From: Prinsepia uniflora
Taxonomy: Eukaryota; Streptophyta; Magnoliopsida; Rosales; Rosaceae
Direction: 5' to 3'
Assembly (NCBI GenBank): GCA_032719365.1
Contig: CM064871.1
Coordinates: 67,381,586 to 67,445,585 of the forward strand
DNA: 64,000 nucleotides
Shown here: positions 46,608 to 57,911 of the stretch, one piece after another
Position numbering within the stretch: position 1 is the stretch's first letter
How the letters are laid out: every line of letters starts with the position of its first letter
The notes under the pieces: model-generated
What the model was told of the DNA's origin: nothing
The model's input: the letters and a program-made list of their open reading frames with translations, nothing else
Databases searched by the model: none
Translations under genes and position numbers: made by a program

Positions 46608-48171
46608 GTTGCCCGGGCCAAAAGTCAAAGTTTCCCCCCCTTCAGGGGCAAAATAATCTTTTTACATTAAAATATTATTATTCTCGGTTCCTCGGTTCGG
46701 GTCGTTACAGTTTAACCCGCGACTTGACCCAGCTAGCATTCCCTCAATTCGCCACCATTTTGATCAATTCAGTAGTCCATTAGCTTCGCAACCAGTTTAA
46801 TTAGGGATCTGCAACATCCATTGCAGTCGTCATCACCCCTAACCATCTCGACTTAACGCGATATCCTCAAACGAGTTCCTTATCTGAACTCATCGTATAA
46901 CCAAGTAATTTCTCAATTAAATGATAGTATAGCATCGTAGCCTCATGGAAAGGATTATTTGGGAATCAATTTCACAACACTTACCTCCAATTGCACGAAC
47001 ACAAAGCTCGATTTTCCGGCCACCCACGACGTCCGTCCATGGCTCCAGGAGCTTCAAAGCTTGCCATCCGCGATTTGGATCAGCTAACTAAGACCCCAGG
47101 AAGCTTATTCGAACCTTAATTCGACCTGGGCCAGCCTACAATTCAAATTCGGATTCGAATTTTCCCAAACACGAGTTTCGGGTTCCAGTTGTAAAACCTT
47201 CACTCAATCCCCTCGTTTTCCTCACCAACTCAAGCCTCTGTTTCTCTCATTCCTCCCCAGCGCTCATTTCCTTCCAAACCATTATTGGGGAGGTCGAAAT
47301 GGCAATCCTTCCCCAGACTCTGTTTTCCCAACTTCAAATGTAACAGCACAGTTCACTGTGCGGTTGTGCCCCGCACCTCTCCTCTACCAACACACCCGTG
47401 CACTGTCTTCAGTCTCTGCCCCCACGCTCAGTTAGATCAATTCGACGCACCAGGTACTCTGTCCTCCAAAATCAGAACACCTTCACGGCATCGTGCACCC
47501 GTGCACTGCCCGAACACCCCTCTGCAACAAACACGTCCCAGCACTGTATTAAACAACTCCCTCTTCAGTCCATTAGCACCCATCACGAGCCATTGGGTTC
47601 CATAAACAATTTGCACGCTCAGACCCCCACGGCACGGCCGTGCAGGTTTCTCCCACGGTGGTGAACAGTACCCAGTTGGTAAAATGACCAAAATGCCCTC
47701 AGTTGGCAAATTACTAAATTGCCCCTCACCTTCCGTGACCCGTAACTCGGTCATCCGATGTCCGTTTCACGCGTGCCGCCTGTCGTTGTACTCGGGGCAT
47801 CGAGACCACCCTAACGGTCCTCGGTCCTCGGCCCTCGGACCTCCCGATCAAAAAGTCAACATTTTCCCTTATTTCGTCAAAATTACGGAAGTGCCCCTGG
47901 ACTTCCGAACGTCATAACTTTCGCCACGAACGTCGGAATCGAACGTGCCGCCTGTCTATGAACTCGTGACGTCCCAAAATACGTCACGGTCATCGGTCAA
48001 AGTCCATTTGACCGACCGACCAAAAAGTCAACGTTTTGCCCACGACCAGGGGCAAAACGGTCATTTTGCACCGTTCGTCCGAGTTCGCCCAACTAATTAC
48101 CGCTTGACCCTCATTAATCATGATTAGTTACTAACCTAACCCCGAATTCCGGGACGGGTCGTTACAATCAC

Positions 48172-49106
48172 CCCCTCTCTTTTGCATATACAAAGGGACA
48201 CAATCACTACTCTTTGCATACTTATCACAGAGTTTAAATAACTGGCCATCAGAGATTATCTTCACCAATATTTTACTATCTATGTCATTAGAGTATATAG
48301 ACATCTCAAAAAGTAGATAGCCTAGTTTATTCCCTATGAACTTCAATTCCAAAAGGGAAATCCAATTTACTGTAACAAAGTCATAGAACTTGAATTGTCC
48401 TCCTATGTAATTCCAACAATCCTCATCTTCTATTAGTAATTCACCTCCATAGTGAACTTTCATACTAAAGATATCTCTGCCATCTACATGCATATACCAA
48501 ATAGCAACTAAGAAACTAACCAACTAACTACAAACTATGCCTGATTCATGATCTTAAGGTACCAAAGTGTGACCAATAGTCCAAGTACAGGGTGCAACAT
48601 GTAATAAACATAATCAATACATGGTGCAAAGTGAAACCAAATCATCAAGTTCAAGGTACATAATGAACCAGAACATCGAGTACAGGGTGAGACATTCTTC
48701 AACACAGGGTGAGTACAGGGTGCAAAGTGAAACCCAACCATCAAGTTCAGCATCCTTTTTCACCAGCAACAACACAAATCGACCATTAACTACACAAACC
48801 AACAACACAAACCATACACCTCATCTTTCAACAGATATTCCAAAAATAACGACACAAACTAAGCCTAGATATCCTATTTCAACATGCACATCAATTTGAG
48901 CAAAGACATCAATTTCAACATGCACATCTATTAGGCAAATAAAGACACATGCTAACCTTAGAGGCATATTGAAACACACAAGGAAGTAAACACATAAACC
49001 CAGCCTCACTTCCATGGATAATAGAACACGGGTGAAACCAGAAGCATGGAGGAAATGAAAACTCACCGTAGACAGGCTGCTCCGCTCCATCCTCGCGAGG
49101 AATCAT
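48172..49106 (-). pseudogene. MULE transposase N-terminal segment and leader
   Basis: A minus-strand frame from about 48523 to the LTR G boundary codes VHYGGELL, CWNYIGGQFKFYDFV and a Glu/Leu-rich region, the usual N-terminal segment of plant MULE transposases. It joins the acidic region at 36051 once LTR G is removed. A short upstream exon may begin at ATG 49104-49106 (MIPREDGAEQPVY) and end at a GTGAGT donor at 49061-49066; this is tentative. The intron between them carries the right iteron array. Confidence 0.65.
48591..48735 (+). repeat. GGTGCAAAGTGA iterons, right side of the MULE
   Basis: GGTGCA-like words start at 48591, 48623, 48655 (decayed), 48686 (decayed) and 48719, at a 31-33 bp period, in the same orientation as the left array and the right TIR tip. 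Confidence 0.65.
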
Positions 49107-49344
49107 TTTCCAAATTGTCTGCACCTACTTGTTCGCACCTTCGCATCGATTCAACGCCCAGTCCCCAATTTAAGCCCTAATTTCGATCGCAAGCAAACCC
49201 TAGAAATTTTCACCAAAATCGTCCTCGAATGCAAACAGGAGGGAAGAGTCTGATTTGGCACTTGTGGGTCCCAAAACCATCCCCACGTTGCGACTAACAT
49301 GGCAAAAAGGTGTCAGCGTGTCAAAATTTCCCATTTAACCTTCA

Positions 49345-49490
49345 TTTTCACGGCAATATAATAACTTGGACGAAAAAGGTGCTGAGTGGCCTTACTCGGC
49401 CATTTCATACTGTTAAGTGACCGAATAACGAGTTCAGGGTGCAAAGTATCACAAATGTACGAATTCATGGTGCATTTAAACCAATAAACC
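49345..49490 (-). repeat. Right TIR of the MULE (146 bp)
   Basis: Reverse complement of the left TIR in overall sequence. It contains two iterons 31 bp apart (GGTGCAAAG at 49438, GGTGCATTT at 49469). Directly followed by the TSD copy taaatccaaa. Confidence 0.9.
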
Positions 49491-49500
49491 TAAATCCAAA

Positions 49501-52500
49501 TTATCTCGACTCGACCTAAATGCAAAATGAGCTGAACTTAAATTGTGAAAGTTAAATTAGAATTTGTTTTTTCCTTTTGATCCCTTCCAATCGAAACCTT
49601 GAGAATTTTGTTATTTTTTGGAAAATTGAATTTTATTTAATCATAATCAAATCATAATATTTAGAGGTGGAAGAATTAAACATGAGGAGACTCATAAGTA
49701 TATTTGGTATTAATTATCCAAAAATTATACTAGATATTTTCACTTTCACACAAGTGTTGCATGTGAAGTGCAAATTTAATATTTCACAGATGTAAATGGT
49801 TGGAATTTTATTATTTTTATTGTTAAGAAAGAGGAAGGGCATTTGCGACCTTCTCTTCGGCACACCAAATTTTATTATATTCAATTTTACAATGAGACAT
49901 CTTATCTTACAAATTTACAATAATAAAATATATATAACTTAATATTACGGAATAATAGATTTATATAATATTAAGGAATAATAGATTTATATTATAAAAA
50001 CTCTGGTAAATCTTATTTATACAGCCTTTTTCTTTGGATATTTTTTGTCTCCTATATTTTCTTTTGTTCTGAAAAAGTCCTTGTTGCAAATGGATCACAA
50101 ACACCCGTAGAATTATAGATCCAAAAAAAAAAAAAAAATAATATTGTCACAAGTGGAATTCAAACACGAAACCTTAAATACCGATATGTAATTATGTTTT
50201 TTTTTTTCCTTTTTGTGACATTTACAAATTTGGGCATATATGATTTTTTTTTTAAAAAAATACATGTATGCTTTATTTCATGACAGCTATAGAATTGCAA
50301 TATTAAATTTGCATGCCTAAATTGCTTGTGAATGTGGATGATGACCATTTATGAAACAATGGTCACCTAACCTACTTGTTTAATTTTGGATTTGAAATCA
50401 ATTTCCCAACCATGATATGCTTTCACAATCCAAACCCCAAATTCCATGACATTGCCAAATAAAACCCTCACTGCCTTGTGTATTTGATATTTTGGCCATC
50501 CCATTCTTGCATCAGGCATGCCCCCATGCCTTTCACATAATGCTGGGATTCTGTTTCAAATCCCTTTCACTTTAAACCACATGCAACAAATGGTGGGATT
50601 CCAACTTAGGCAAAATCCCCTAAAAGTCCAATCCCAGCCATACATGCTTTTCACTTTCATCAGCTTCCAAATCTCAAAGTAGAAAAGACAAGTAATTAAT
50701 TTGAAAAAAAATAGAAACCTGCATTTTACGTTTTTACAATTGCACTCGAATTTAAATTTTATTTTTTTATCAATGAAAAGGGAAAAGTTGGTAGGAATTT
50801 TATGAACCCTAACGTATTTTTTAAAGTAGAAGCTTATCGGGTAGCCTTTTGCAATCGAGAAGTTGGATGACTAGGTCTTGTTATTTTCATCTTTGCATAG
50901 GTACTACTATTTAGAATTCAACCTTGTGCCTCACGGATCTTGTTTTATATATGTTATATACCCAAGATATTTTATTCATTAAATAATTGTTGATTTAAAA
51001 TGGGAGTTGATTAGGATACTTCACAAATTATTTACTGTATTCTACTTTGTTATTTTAATGTTTATTTATTTTTATGTGAATCAAAATTTTAAATTTGTTC
51101 AGCTTTCTTTTGAATTTTAATATACTTTCTTTTTTATTTTTTTGTATGTTTAAGATATTTGAATTTTTATTTTATTTTAATGTGTGCTATTAACTTACCA
51201 TAATTAATATTAAAATAATTATAATTTAAAGAGGAGAGACAAAAATAATGTAAAATATTAAAAATACATTTATGCATTCAAGAAAATAAACTTTCCACTT
51301 TGTCTTTCCACTTTGTCTTCCTCGTAATCACATCACAAGCCATGGAGCTTCTTAGAAAAATAAATTCTTCAAATTCTCTACTAGAATTATACCTACTAAG
51401 TTAGCTAGCTAATAACTTCGGGGTCTTCTCATCCTTAAAAACACAATGTTATTTCATTTCATTTTTTGCGTTTAATTTGAATTTATTCTCATAACATAAA
51501 ACACATCTCTATGAATAGTTTGGTTGTACTTGTTATAGCCCGTACCATTCTGCAGTTTCATATTTATGGGTTTGCATTGGCTTTTGAACACCCACCGGTA
51601 TCAATTAGGTCAAACTGGCTTTTGGGTTCTCCCCTCGTTTTAGGTCTAAAGTCAATCACATTTTAAAATTATTTGCTAAAGATTGTATGAAATATTAGGA
51701 AGAGATAAATTTTGCTTCTAATAAGCCATGGCAACGATTCCATAGGATGTGATCCAGTGCTAAAATCAGCTCTCTTTGAAGGATAGGGTGACTTTATTAA
51801 AATTTTATCGAAAATTTCAAGACACGATGACAAAAAGTATTATAAATGACTAAAGACTTGTATCCTCTAATAGAACATCTACGATGACATCTGATAGTTC
51901 TTCAAACCAAAGAAGCTCTGTTTGTAAAGACAACCAAGGTGGGAAAGCCGGTCAACGGCACAATTTGCTGTCCGTTTTTATGCACAATTCGAAGCCCATA
52001 AATAGAACAAAGGAGGGACTTAGAGTTAGACTTAACAGTCATTAATAAAATACCAAAACATGGGTTGGGTTTTGACAGTAATTCGATCTTGAACATTTTT
52101 ACTGCGTTTTTTTTTTATGGTTTCTTGCAAAGATTACAATGCAGTAAATAACTGGTATAGGAAGTCCATATGTTGTTTTAATTCTTCTGGTTGAAATTAA
52201 ATTAGGGCGGGGTTGCTATTAAAAGGAATAAATTAATACATTTGCGTTGGATTTTCAACTGTTTCTGAAAATACAATCAAGGCCATCGTAGATCTAAGGA
52301 ATTCATTACAATTTATGAGATTTGGTAGAATTGTTCTTGTTCCTCTAACAAACTGGTAATGCAATGATCTATTTAGTATTTACCCAACAAAAACAAAACT
52401 GATCAAATATCGGTACCGCTAACTTTGTCCGATATCTTTTTTTTTTTTAATTAAGTCCAATATCTTTCTTAATTTGGAGCATACTACAATATTGGGCAAT

Positions 52501-55500
52501 AAGTTAATTATATTGTAACATGTTATTACATTCATTTTTTTATTGTAGGGGAGGGGAAATTTTGAAGCATTTTCACACAATATGTCATCGGGATTCGAAC
52601 TTAACATGTTATTACATTCGTTTTTTCTTGTACTATAGAGGAAGAGAAATTTTGGAAAATTTTCATACAATATGTCATCGGGTTTCGAGCTTAACATGTC
52701 ATTACATTCATTTTTTTTTATTATAGATGAGGGAGAATTTTGGAAAATTTTCATAAGTCATCGGACAAAAATATAATATACCGAAAAAAAAAATTGAAAT
52801 AAGAAAATTTTCATACGTCACGACGTCATATACCGTATATATGAATTTTTAATTGTTATCAAAATCGTCAAATATTTTGATACATATAGATGAATAATAT
52901 ATTTTTAATTTAGTTGTTTTTTTTTTTGCAAATATGATATTTCATGCTACTTTAAAGAAGAAGAAAAATCAATAATTAACAATGAAAAAAATATATAAAG
53001 ATTAGAGCGAGTGCAAATATTTTCTTTCAATAATTTGTTAATCAAACAAAGCAAAAATTGAAAACGAAATAAATTGCATTAATTGACCAAAAATCAAACA
53101 TTAATAAAACGCTGAAGTCAATCAAATCTGTGGGGCCTGATGAACAATAAACCCCTGTGGGGTCCCTCACATCTAGTTTGCCAAATCTTCCACTACATGG
53201 AAAGCCTCACACATTTTCCATGAAAGCGACAATGGCAAATAAAGGACCACATTTGGGGTCTAACGTTGGGGAAAAACAAGATAGAAAAATATCTAGCATG
53301 ATTAAACAATTACTTAACTGGCAACCAGTTATTTGTTGTTCTTAATGACACGTGGGCATACTGGGTTGGATGGATGAGAAATAATTAATCCGTCTTTAAT
53401 TAATTACAAATTAATCTTGCAAAATGCATTTAGAATATATTTCAAATTTTTAATGATGTATATGTATTCAACAATTCAACAATTTTAACTTATACGACGA
53501 GAAAAAAGCAAAAATAAATGACGCCTTGACTTTACGTACCTCATATTTATCAATTTTTTTATTTCCTTTAATTTGTTGAGGTGGATTATTCAAAATGAAG
53601 AGAGATTAAAAAGAAGAAGCAACAGTGAATGAAGAAAATAATTTGGGGTATTTGATAGGTTTAATGAGTAGTATGCGACAAGAGAATGGAAAAAAGAGGT
53701 TTGACTCAATGAGTAAATAAAAAAGAAGGTTTTCATGTTTGTTAAAGGGGGAGAATTAGTTGATTCAAATTTCTTCCATCTAGAGACATTGGGTAGAGAT
53801 GTACACCTCTCTATTTATTTACCCTATATAGAATGTTGCTTGTTTTAATTTAAATATGTAAATATTATGATTAAGAATAAAATAAAATAAAATTTTGAAT
53901 GTTATAATATAAGTATATTGATAATAATGTGTGACATTATCAATTAAAAAAACTCAGAATATATGATTTTGAACTATTCTAATCATTTTATCAATTTTTC
54001 GGCGATAAAAAAAATGAAAAATAGACGAAACGGAGAAAGAATAACCCTAAAATTAGTGCTCGTAGTGACAAGGTAAAGGCAACATTTGGCACTCTCCGTA
54101 GGTCTTGAAATAAATTTGCAAGATGGAATTGTTTTTAGGCCATATTGTGCATCTGTGTCTTTAAGTTTTGGACAACCTAACCTCCATATCTTTGTTATTT
54201 GAGTTGGGCACCATCTTTATTTAGTTCATGTCCAAAATTGGGATGTATTATTTGCTTTGCCTAGACTATCAAGGGATGCCATTTGGGGTTGTATTTTGCG
54301 GTCCCTTTTTCTTCCTTGAGTTGGATTGATTTTGTCAAAATATACATGAGATATATAGACATAAATTTTACTAACGACCTATTAATTTCGTGATATTTTT
54401 TTATCTCATCAGTAAAATAAAATGTATCAAATCCATCGATGTCCATTCCCAGCCAATTGATGTATGTTTTGAGTTTTATGTTTGTATCTGGAGGTTGTAA
54501 CAAGGCTGCTCTCCAACTACGGTATTTGTTATCCGCGAGGGAAGATCCCGGTTTAAAGCCAATGTAATTGTTCAATATTCTAATTGAAAATGTCAACATT
54601 TCTATTATAATTTAATAGAAATCAATAATGATTGGAAAAATAAAAATAAATTATAAAAATATCTACCGATTCCCATGGTCTCACAGGTAGATCTGATGAG
54701 CTCCTTATGCAATTGCAATTCATGTCACAAGGGACAGCTTGGATTAAAATTTTGAATTTTAAATCATCATTCGGATAAATATAATCCGTCATTATAAAAG
54801 TCAAGTGATTGAATATTTATTATTTTCATATGTAAATATGTTGATGAAATTATTAAATCCCAGAATTCTCTAACTATAAAGTATTAATACATTTTTTTTT
54901 ATATAGATCTGAATGCCACTTGAGCCAAAGTTTTGGTGAAGTTTCTTAGATTTAGAGATTTTATTTCAAGGGAGGCTTGGTGTGAAAAAATCCTATAAAT
55001 ATGAGATTTAGTTTGGTAAGATAATTTTGTTGAAATCCAAAAGTTTTACTTAGTAATGGAAAATAATGATTTGGTTGTACTAGAGGATTAAACATTCTAA
55101 GTTGGCCTGGAAAAAGGAGAAAAAAAGAAAAAAAAAAGGAAAATGCCACGTGGTGGAGGGCCTGGAGGCAGTATGATCTGCTTTTTGAATGAGGTACACA
55201 AATGACAAATAGGCTCGGTGTTACTTTAAAAAACAGAGGGTCGGCCAATCAATCTCCAACAGAAGAATCAAATCCCATTATCGTAAATAAAAGAAAATAG
55301 AAGGGCAAATATTTCCGGTCCCTGGGGCTCAGGAAAACCTCATCCTTGCTATAGTAACAGGGGACCCACACTTTGTCTGCTGAAATAACAAATTAAACAG
55401 AGCTTACAATGGAAAAATGTGAGTGCTTTGTGCTAAATTATGAGTCTTTTAACAATCAGGGCTCAGAAAGCTTGGATTTTTAAAAAACCTTTGTTGCTCC

Positions 55501-55859
55501 TCATGCTGCAGTTGTTGCAGAAGGCGTTGCAAAAATGAAAGCAATGAAAATTGATTTTTTTTTTAATTTGTTTTATATGATATCAGAGGTATCAGTCTAT
55601 CAGAGACTTGTTTAATATTTGTAATTTTTTAATATCTGTACCAAAAGCAAGGAAGGTGGAGAGAATCTAGAAATGCCCATTTCTTTTCAGTTCCGAAAAA
55701 CCCATAAATATTTTATCTGCTTACTTAATGGGAAAAAATAAATAAAAGAGGGGGAGAGAAGTAAAGAAAAAGCAGAGAATAAAAAGAGACCGGATGTTGA
55801 CAAATTTCATGTCACTGTTCTTAGAAGGTCGTTTGTTTGTGTGAAGATTTCTTATCTGG
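49501..55859. other. AT-rich intergenic region with minor repeats
   Basis: No supported gene across about 6.3 kb. A 17-bp direct repeat (GGAATAATAGATTTATA) occurs twice near 49950-50000, and a longer tandem repeat lies at 52517-52764. Weak reverse-transcriptase/RNase H-like words near 51930-51980 are too short to call. The last few hundred bases should include the DUF863 promoter. Confidence 0.55.
52517..52764. repeat. Three imperfect tandem copies of an 86-90 bp unit
   Basis: Copies start at AACATGTTATTACATTC-type words at 52517, 52603 and 52693. Each contains a T run, a GA-rich segment and ATATGTCATCGGG. They differ by scattered substitutions and the length of the T run. No coding potential. 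Confidence 0.82.
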
Positions 55860-56210
55860 GATCTCTCTCTAAAAAAAAAAATTAAACTCTTTCTCTCTCT
55901 AGAGCTCTCTATGCCTTCTCTATTTTTAGAGAGAGATTGAGGGAGAGAGTGGCCCAGCAGATCGAAATCTTCTCCTTTTCTTCAACCTGATGACGATCTA
56001 AGCTTATTGAATGGTGTTTCTAAAGCACCCACTTTGTTGTTTCTTGTGTAATTCTACTTAGTTTTAAGCTGCTTTGCTTTTTTCCCGTAGTGTGAGCCTC
56101 CTCGGACTCCCAATTTTTCACCATGTGAAAAAGCTTCTACTGCTGAGTAATTGAATCTCCGGATATGATGCTGTGCTTGAGGGGAGGTGATTAAAGGACG
56201 TGTGCTTGAG
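55860..56210 (+). other. Likely 5' leader exon of the DUF863 gene, with five uORFs
   Basis: CT- and GA-rich leader ending at a GTAAAT donor at 56211. Short upstream ORFs lie at 55911-55940, 55990-56001, 56011-56061, 56123-56128 (ATG directly followed by TGA) and 56165-56194. A perfect 15-bp inverted repeat (55861-55875 and 55923-55937) could form a hairpin near the 5' end. The transcription start is not determined, so the upstream limit is approximate. Confidence 0.6.
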
Positions 56211-57909
56211 GTAAATTTCTTATCTGTTTTCTGGGTAAATTGATAATCAGATAGCTTTTGTTTTTGGTGATTTGATGAATTGGGTATTCAAATTCAGCAT
56301 CAGGTTTAGATAAATTGTTGGGTTTTATGCTTTGAGCATTTGGGTTTACGTATCTATGCATTTTTTTTTCTCATTGCTAACTTCTCGACTTCAACAAATG
56401 TTTTGCGGCGGATTGGCGTAGATTTTTGTGTGGGTAATTTTGGACTTTGTTATTGTAGGTTCGTGGTTATTTTAGTGCCTAATTTACCTGGCTTTTGTTG
56501 GTAATTGGCGAGATCTGTTTATTAACTTTTGTTGCAAATTTTATCATCGATCATAAGCTATCCAAAAGTTCCAGAATTTTGCTATTTCACTCCTCAAATT
56601 TGGCTTTATATTGGTGATATTGTCAAAACCTGCCTCAATTTATTGCTGAGTTCTTTTGTCTCTTTTTGAAGCTTTTGTGTTTGTTTCAAATGCATTGGTC
56701 AGGGGTATTTCTACTTCCATTTGTTCTCTCAAAGCTTGCATTCATTTGGCTTAGATTGAAGTGAATGTTAACTTGTGTTTCTATTGGTGCTAATTGATGG
56801 AGTTTTGTATTGGTGGGCTGATTCCGCCATGGTTTGATAACCTATATTCACAATGGCCACTTGTTGATTATAGATGGCAATGCATCCACTGATTTGGAAA
56901 TCCTAATTAAGTGTTCACACACCGTCTTTTGTCAATTGAATGGTTTGGTTTATATTTCGAATTCATCTCTAGGCTCTGCTACTTGATGTTGTCAAACTTT
57001 TTGTGCATGTGCCATTTTTGCATAGTTCCTTACCGATTTTCATTGTAGATGAAAAATGGAGATTCCTGCTCATTTTGCAGCAGCATGTTCAATTTTGTTT
57101 GGGTTAGCATTCAAAGTTCTTGGAATGCAAAGGAATGAGAACCATTCATCAAATTTTGCTGGTCATAAAAATTTTCTGTAAACATTTTACTTAATTTGTC
57201 TGCTTAAGTCCAGTAGTATTCATCAGTGACGCTCTGCAAGCAATATTTTCCATAATTGGTGAAATGAATTCCAAAATAGACTTTTGGCTTTTAGCTTTTA
57301 ATGAATGTTTCATATTTGAGGCACTTTCAAGTTTTCAACAATAGTATGCACTACTTAAAAGAATTTCCGAATGCCTTTCCGGGTGACCTTTTCTTACATT
57401 ACTCTGATCATTGAGTGATTTTTTCATGTTTGGAAAATTCTTGGAGAGGATGGAATTTATGTGATTTGATTGAAGAAATGTTTGATTCTCAATTAAGAAA
57501 TGTTTGATTCTCAATTAAGAAATGTTTGATTCTCAATTTAGCCACGGTGAAACTAAATTAAGTTATGCATTTTTACGGGTGACTGTTGTGCTAAGTATTT
57601 CTTATTTTTATTGGTCTCTCTTTCCTTCCCTTTGTCTCCCCTTATGAATTAAATGTCATATTCAGGCGTCCTATTGGACGGAAGAATTTTGTTTCTTTTA
57701 TATAAATGTAATCCACTTCCCTCTCCAGTCATATTGAGAGCTAGGATGAGCAGTTGCGCTATTAGGTGTGCTAAGTGTTGTAATCCACCCGGTCATATTG
57801 TAATCCACTTCTTTCGAATTTACTTAATATTAATTGCCTTTCTATGGTTGAGCAGTTTCCCTGTTTGGCGTGTGTTAATTCTGGCACTTTTATGGTTTTC
57901 CTTTTCCAG
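56211..57909 (+). other. Leader intron of the DUF863 gene
   Basis: GTAAAT at 56211 to TTTTCCAG ending at 57909, about 1.7 kb, T-rich. It contains three perfect 22-bp tandem repeats (57473-57538). Exon 2 starts two bases before the ATG at 57912. Confidence 0.7.
57473..57538. repeat. Three perfect 22-bp tandem copies
   Basis: The unit AAGAAATGTTTGATTCTCAA (plus TT) repeats three times without change inside the leader intron. A length-polymorphic microsatellite-like locus is likely. Confidence 0.92.
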
Positions 57910-57911
57910 GA

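Larger units (their letters stand above)
38429..46709 (-). mobile_element. Ty3/gypsy element H with internal deletion, nested in LTR G
   Basis: The TSD gttta is exact at 38424-38428 and 46710-46714. Minus-strand order: 5' LTR (46709 to 41249, interrupted by LTR I), PBS, gag-protease-start of RT, then an abrupt join into the middle of the 3' LTR. Everything from RT motif FSK to the middle of the 3' LTR is missing, including most of pol, the polypurine tract and about two thirds of the 3' LTR. Retained 3' LTR and 5' LTR differ by about five substitutions and one indel over 807 bp, so the insertion is young. It cannot move by itself. Confidence 0.92.
41249..46709 (-). repeat. 5' LTR of element H (own length 2,595 bp), interrupted by LTR I
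   Basis: Own parts are 41249-43746 and 46613-46709; plus-strand ends are TGACAGGACCC and GGGTCGTTACA. Only one GACAGGYGGCACG-type block remains (43675-43687); the outer block seen in other LTRs is absent. Intron arms at 42155-42164 and 41563-41572 pair perfectly with a G-C at the variable position. Six TGACGTCA octamers lie in 42474-42620. Confidence 0.9.
36057..48166 (-). mobile_element. Solo LTR G (own length ~3.8 kb), holding element H
   Basis: The TSD atcac is exact at 36052-36056 and 48167-48171. Plus-strand ends are TATCAGGACCG (decayed TGTCAGG) and GGGTCGTTACA. Own parts are 36057-38428 and 46715-48166. It has an internal 242-bp tandem duplication at its left end and belongs to a distinct subfamily. 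Blocks lie at 47944-47956 and 47772-47784 (172 bp apart); intron arms at 38014-38023 and 36507-36516 (also 36253-36262 in the duplicated copy). Hairpin array at 36705-37215. Confidence 0.88.
13885..49490 (-). mobile_element. Mutator-like element (MULE), ~5.8 kb of own sequence, inflated by nested LTR insertions
   Basis: The exact 10-bp TSD taaatccaaa (13875-13884 and 49491-49500) flanks TIRs of 146 bp (13885-14030 and 49345-49490) starting GGCTTATTG and GGTTTATTG. Own segments are 13885-15792, 30435-30795, 33825-36056 and 48172-49490. The minus strand encodes a MuDR-type transposase (N-terminus right, C-terminus left), and the plus strand near the left end encodes a GRF-zinc-finger gene; both are broken. 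Three LTR insertions (A, F, G), each with its own 5-bp TSD, split the transposase gene. The strand given is that of the transposase. Confidence 0.92.

Noticed and set aside
47285..47664. Pro/Ser-rich plus-strand frames right of element H
   Set aside because: They fall within LTR G; composition reflects C-rich LTR sequence and no domain is visible.
51890..52100. Possible LINE RNase H remnant on the minus strand
   Set aside because: A few words resemble an RNase H C-terminus, but there are stops throughout and no catalytic motif can be shown.
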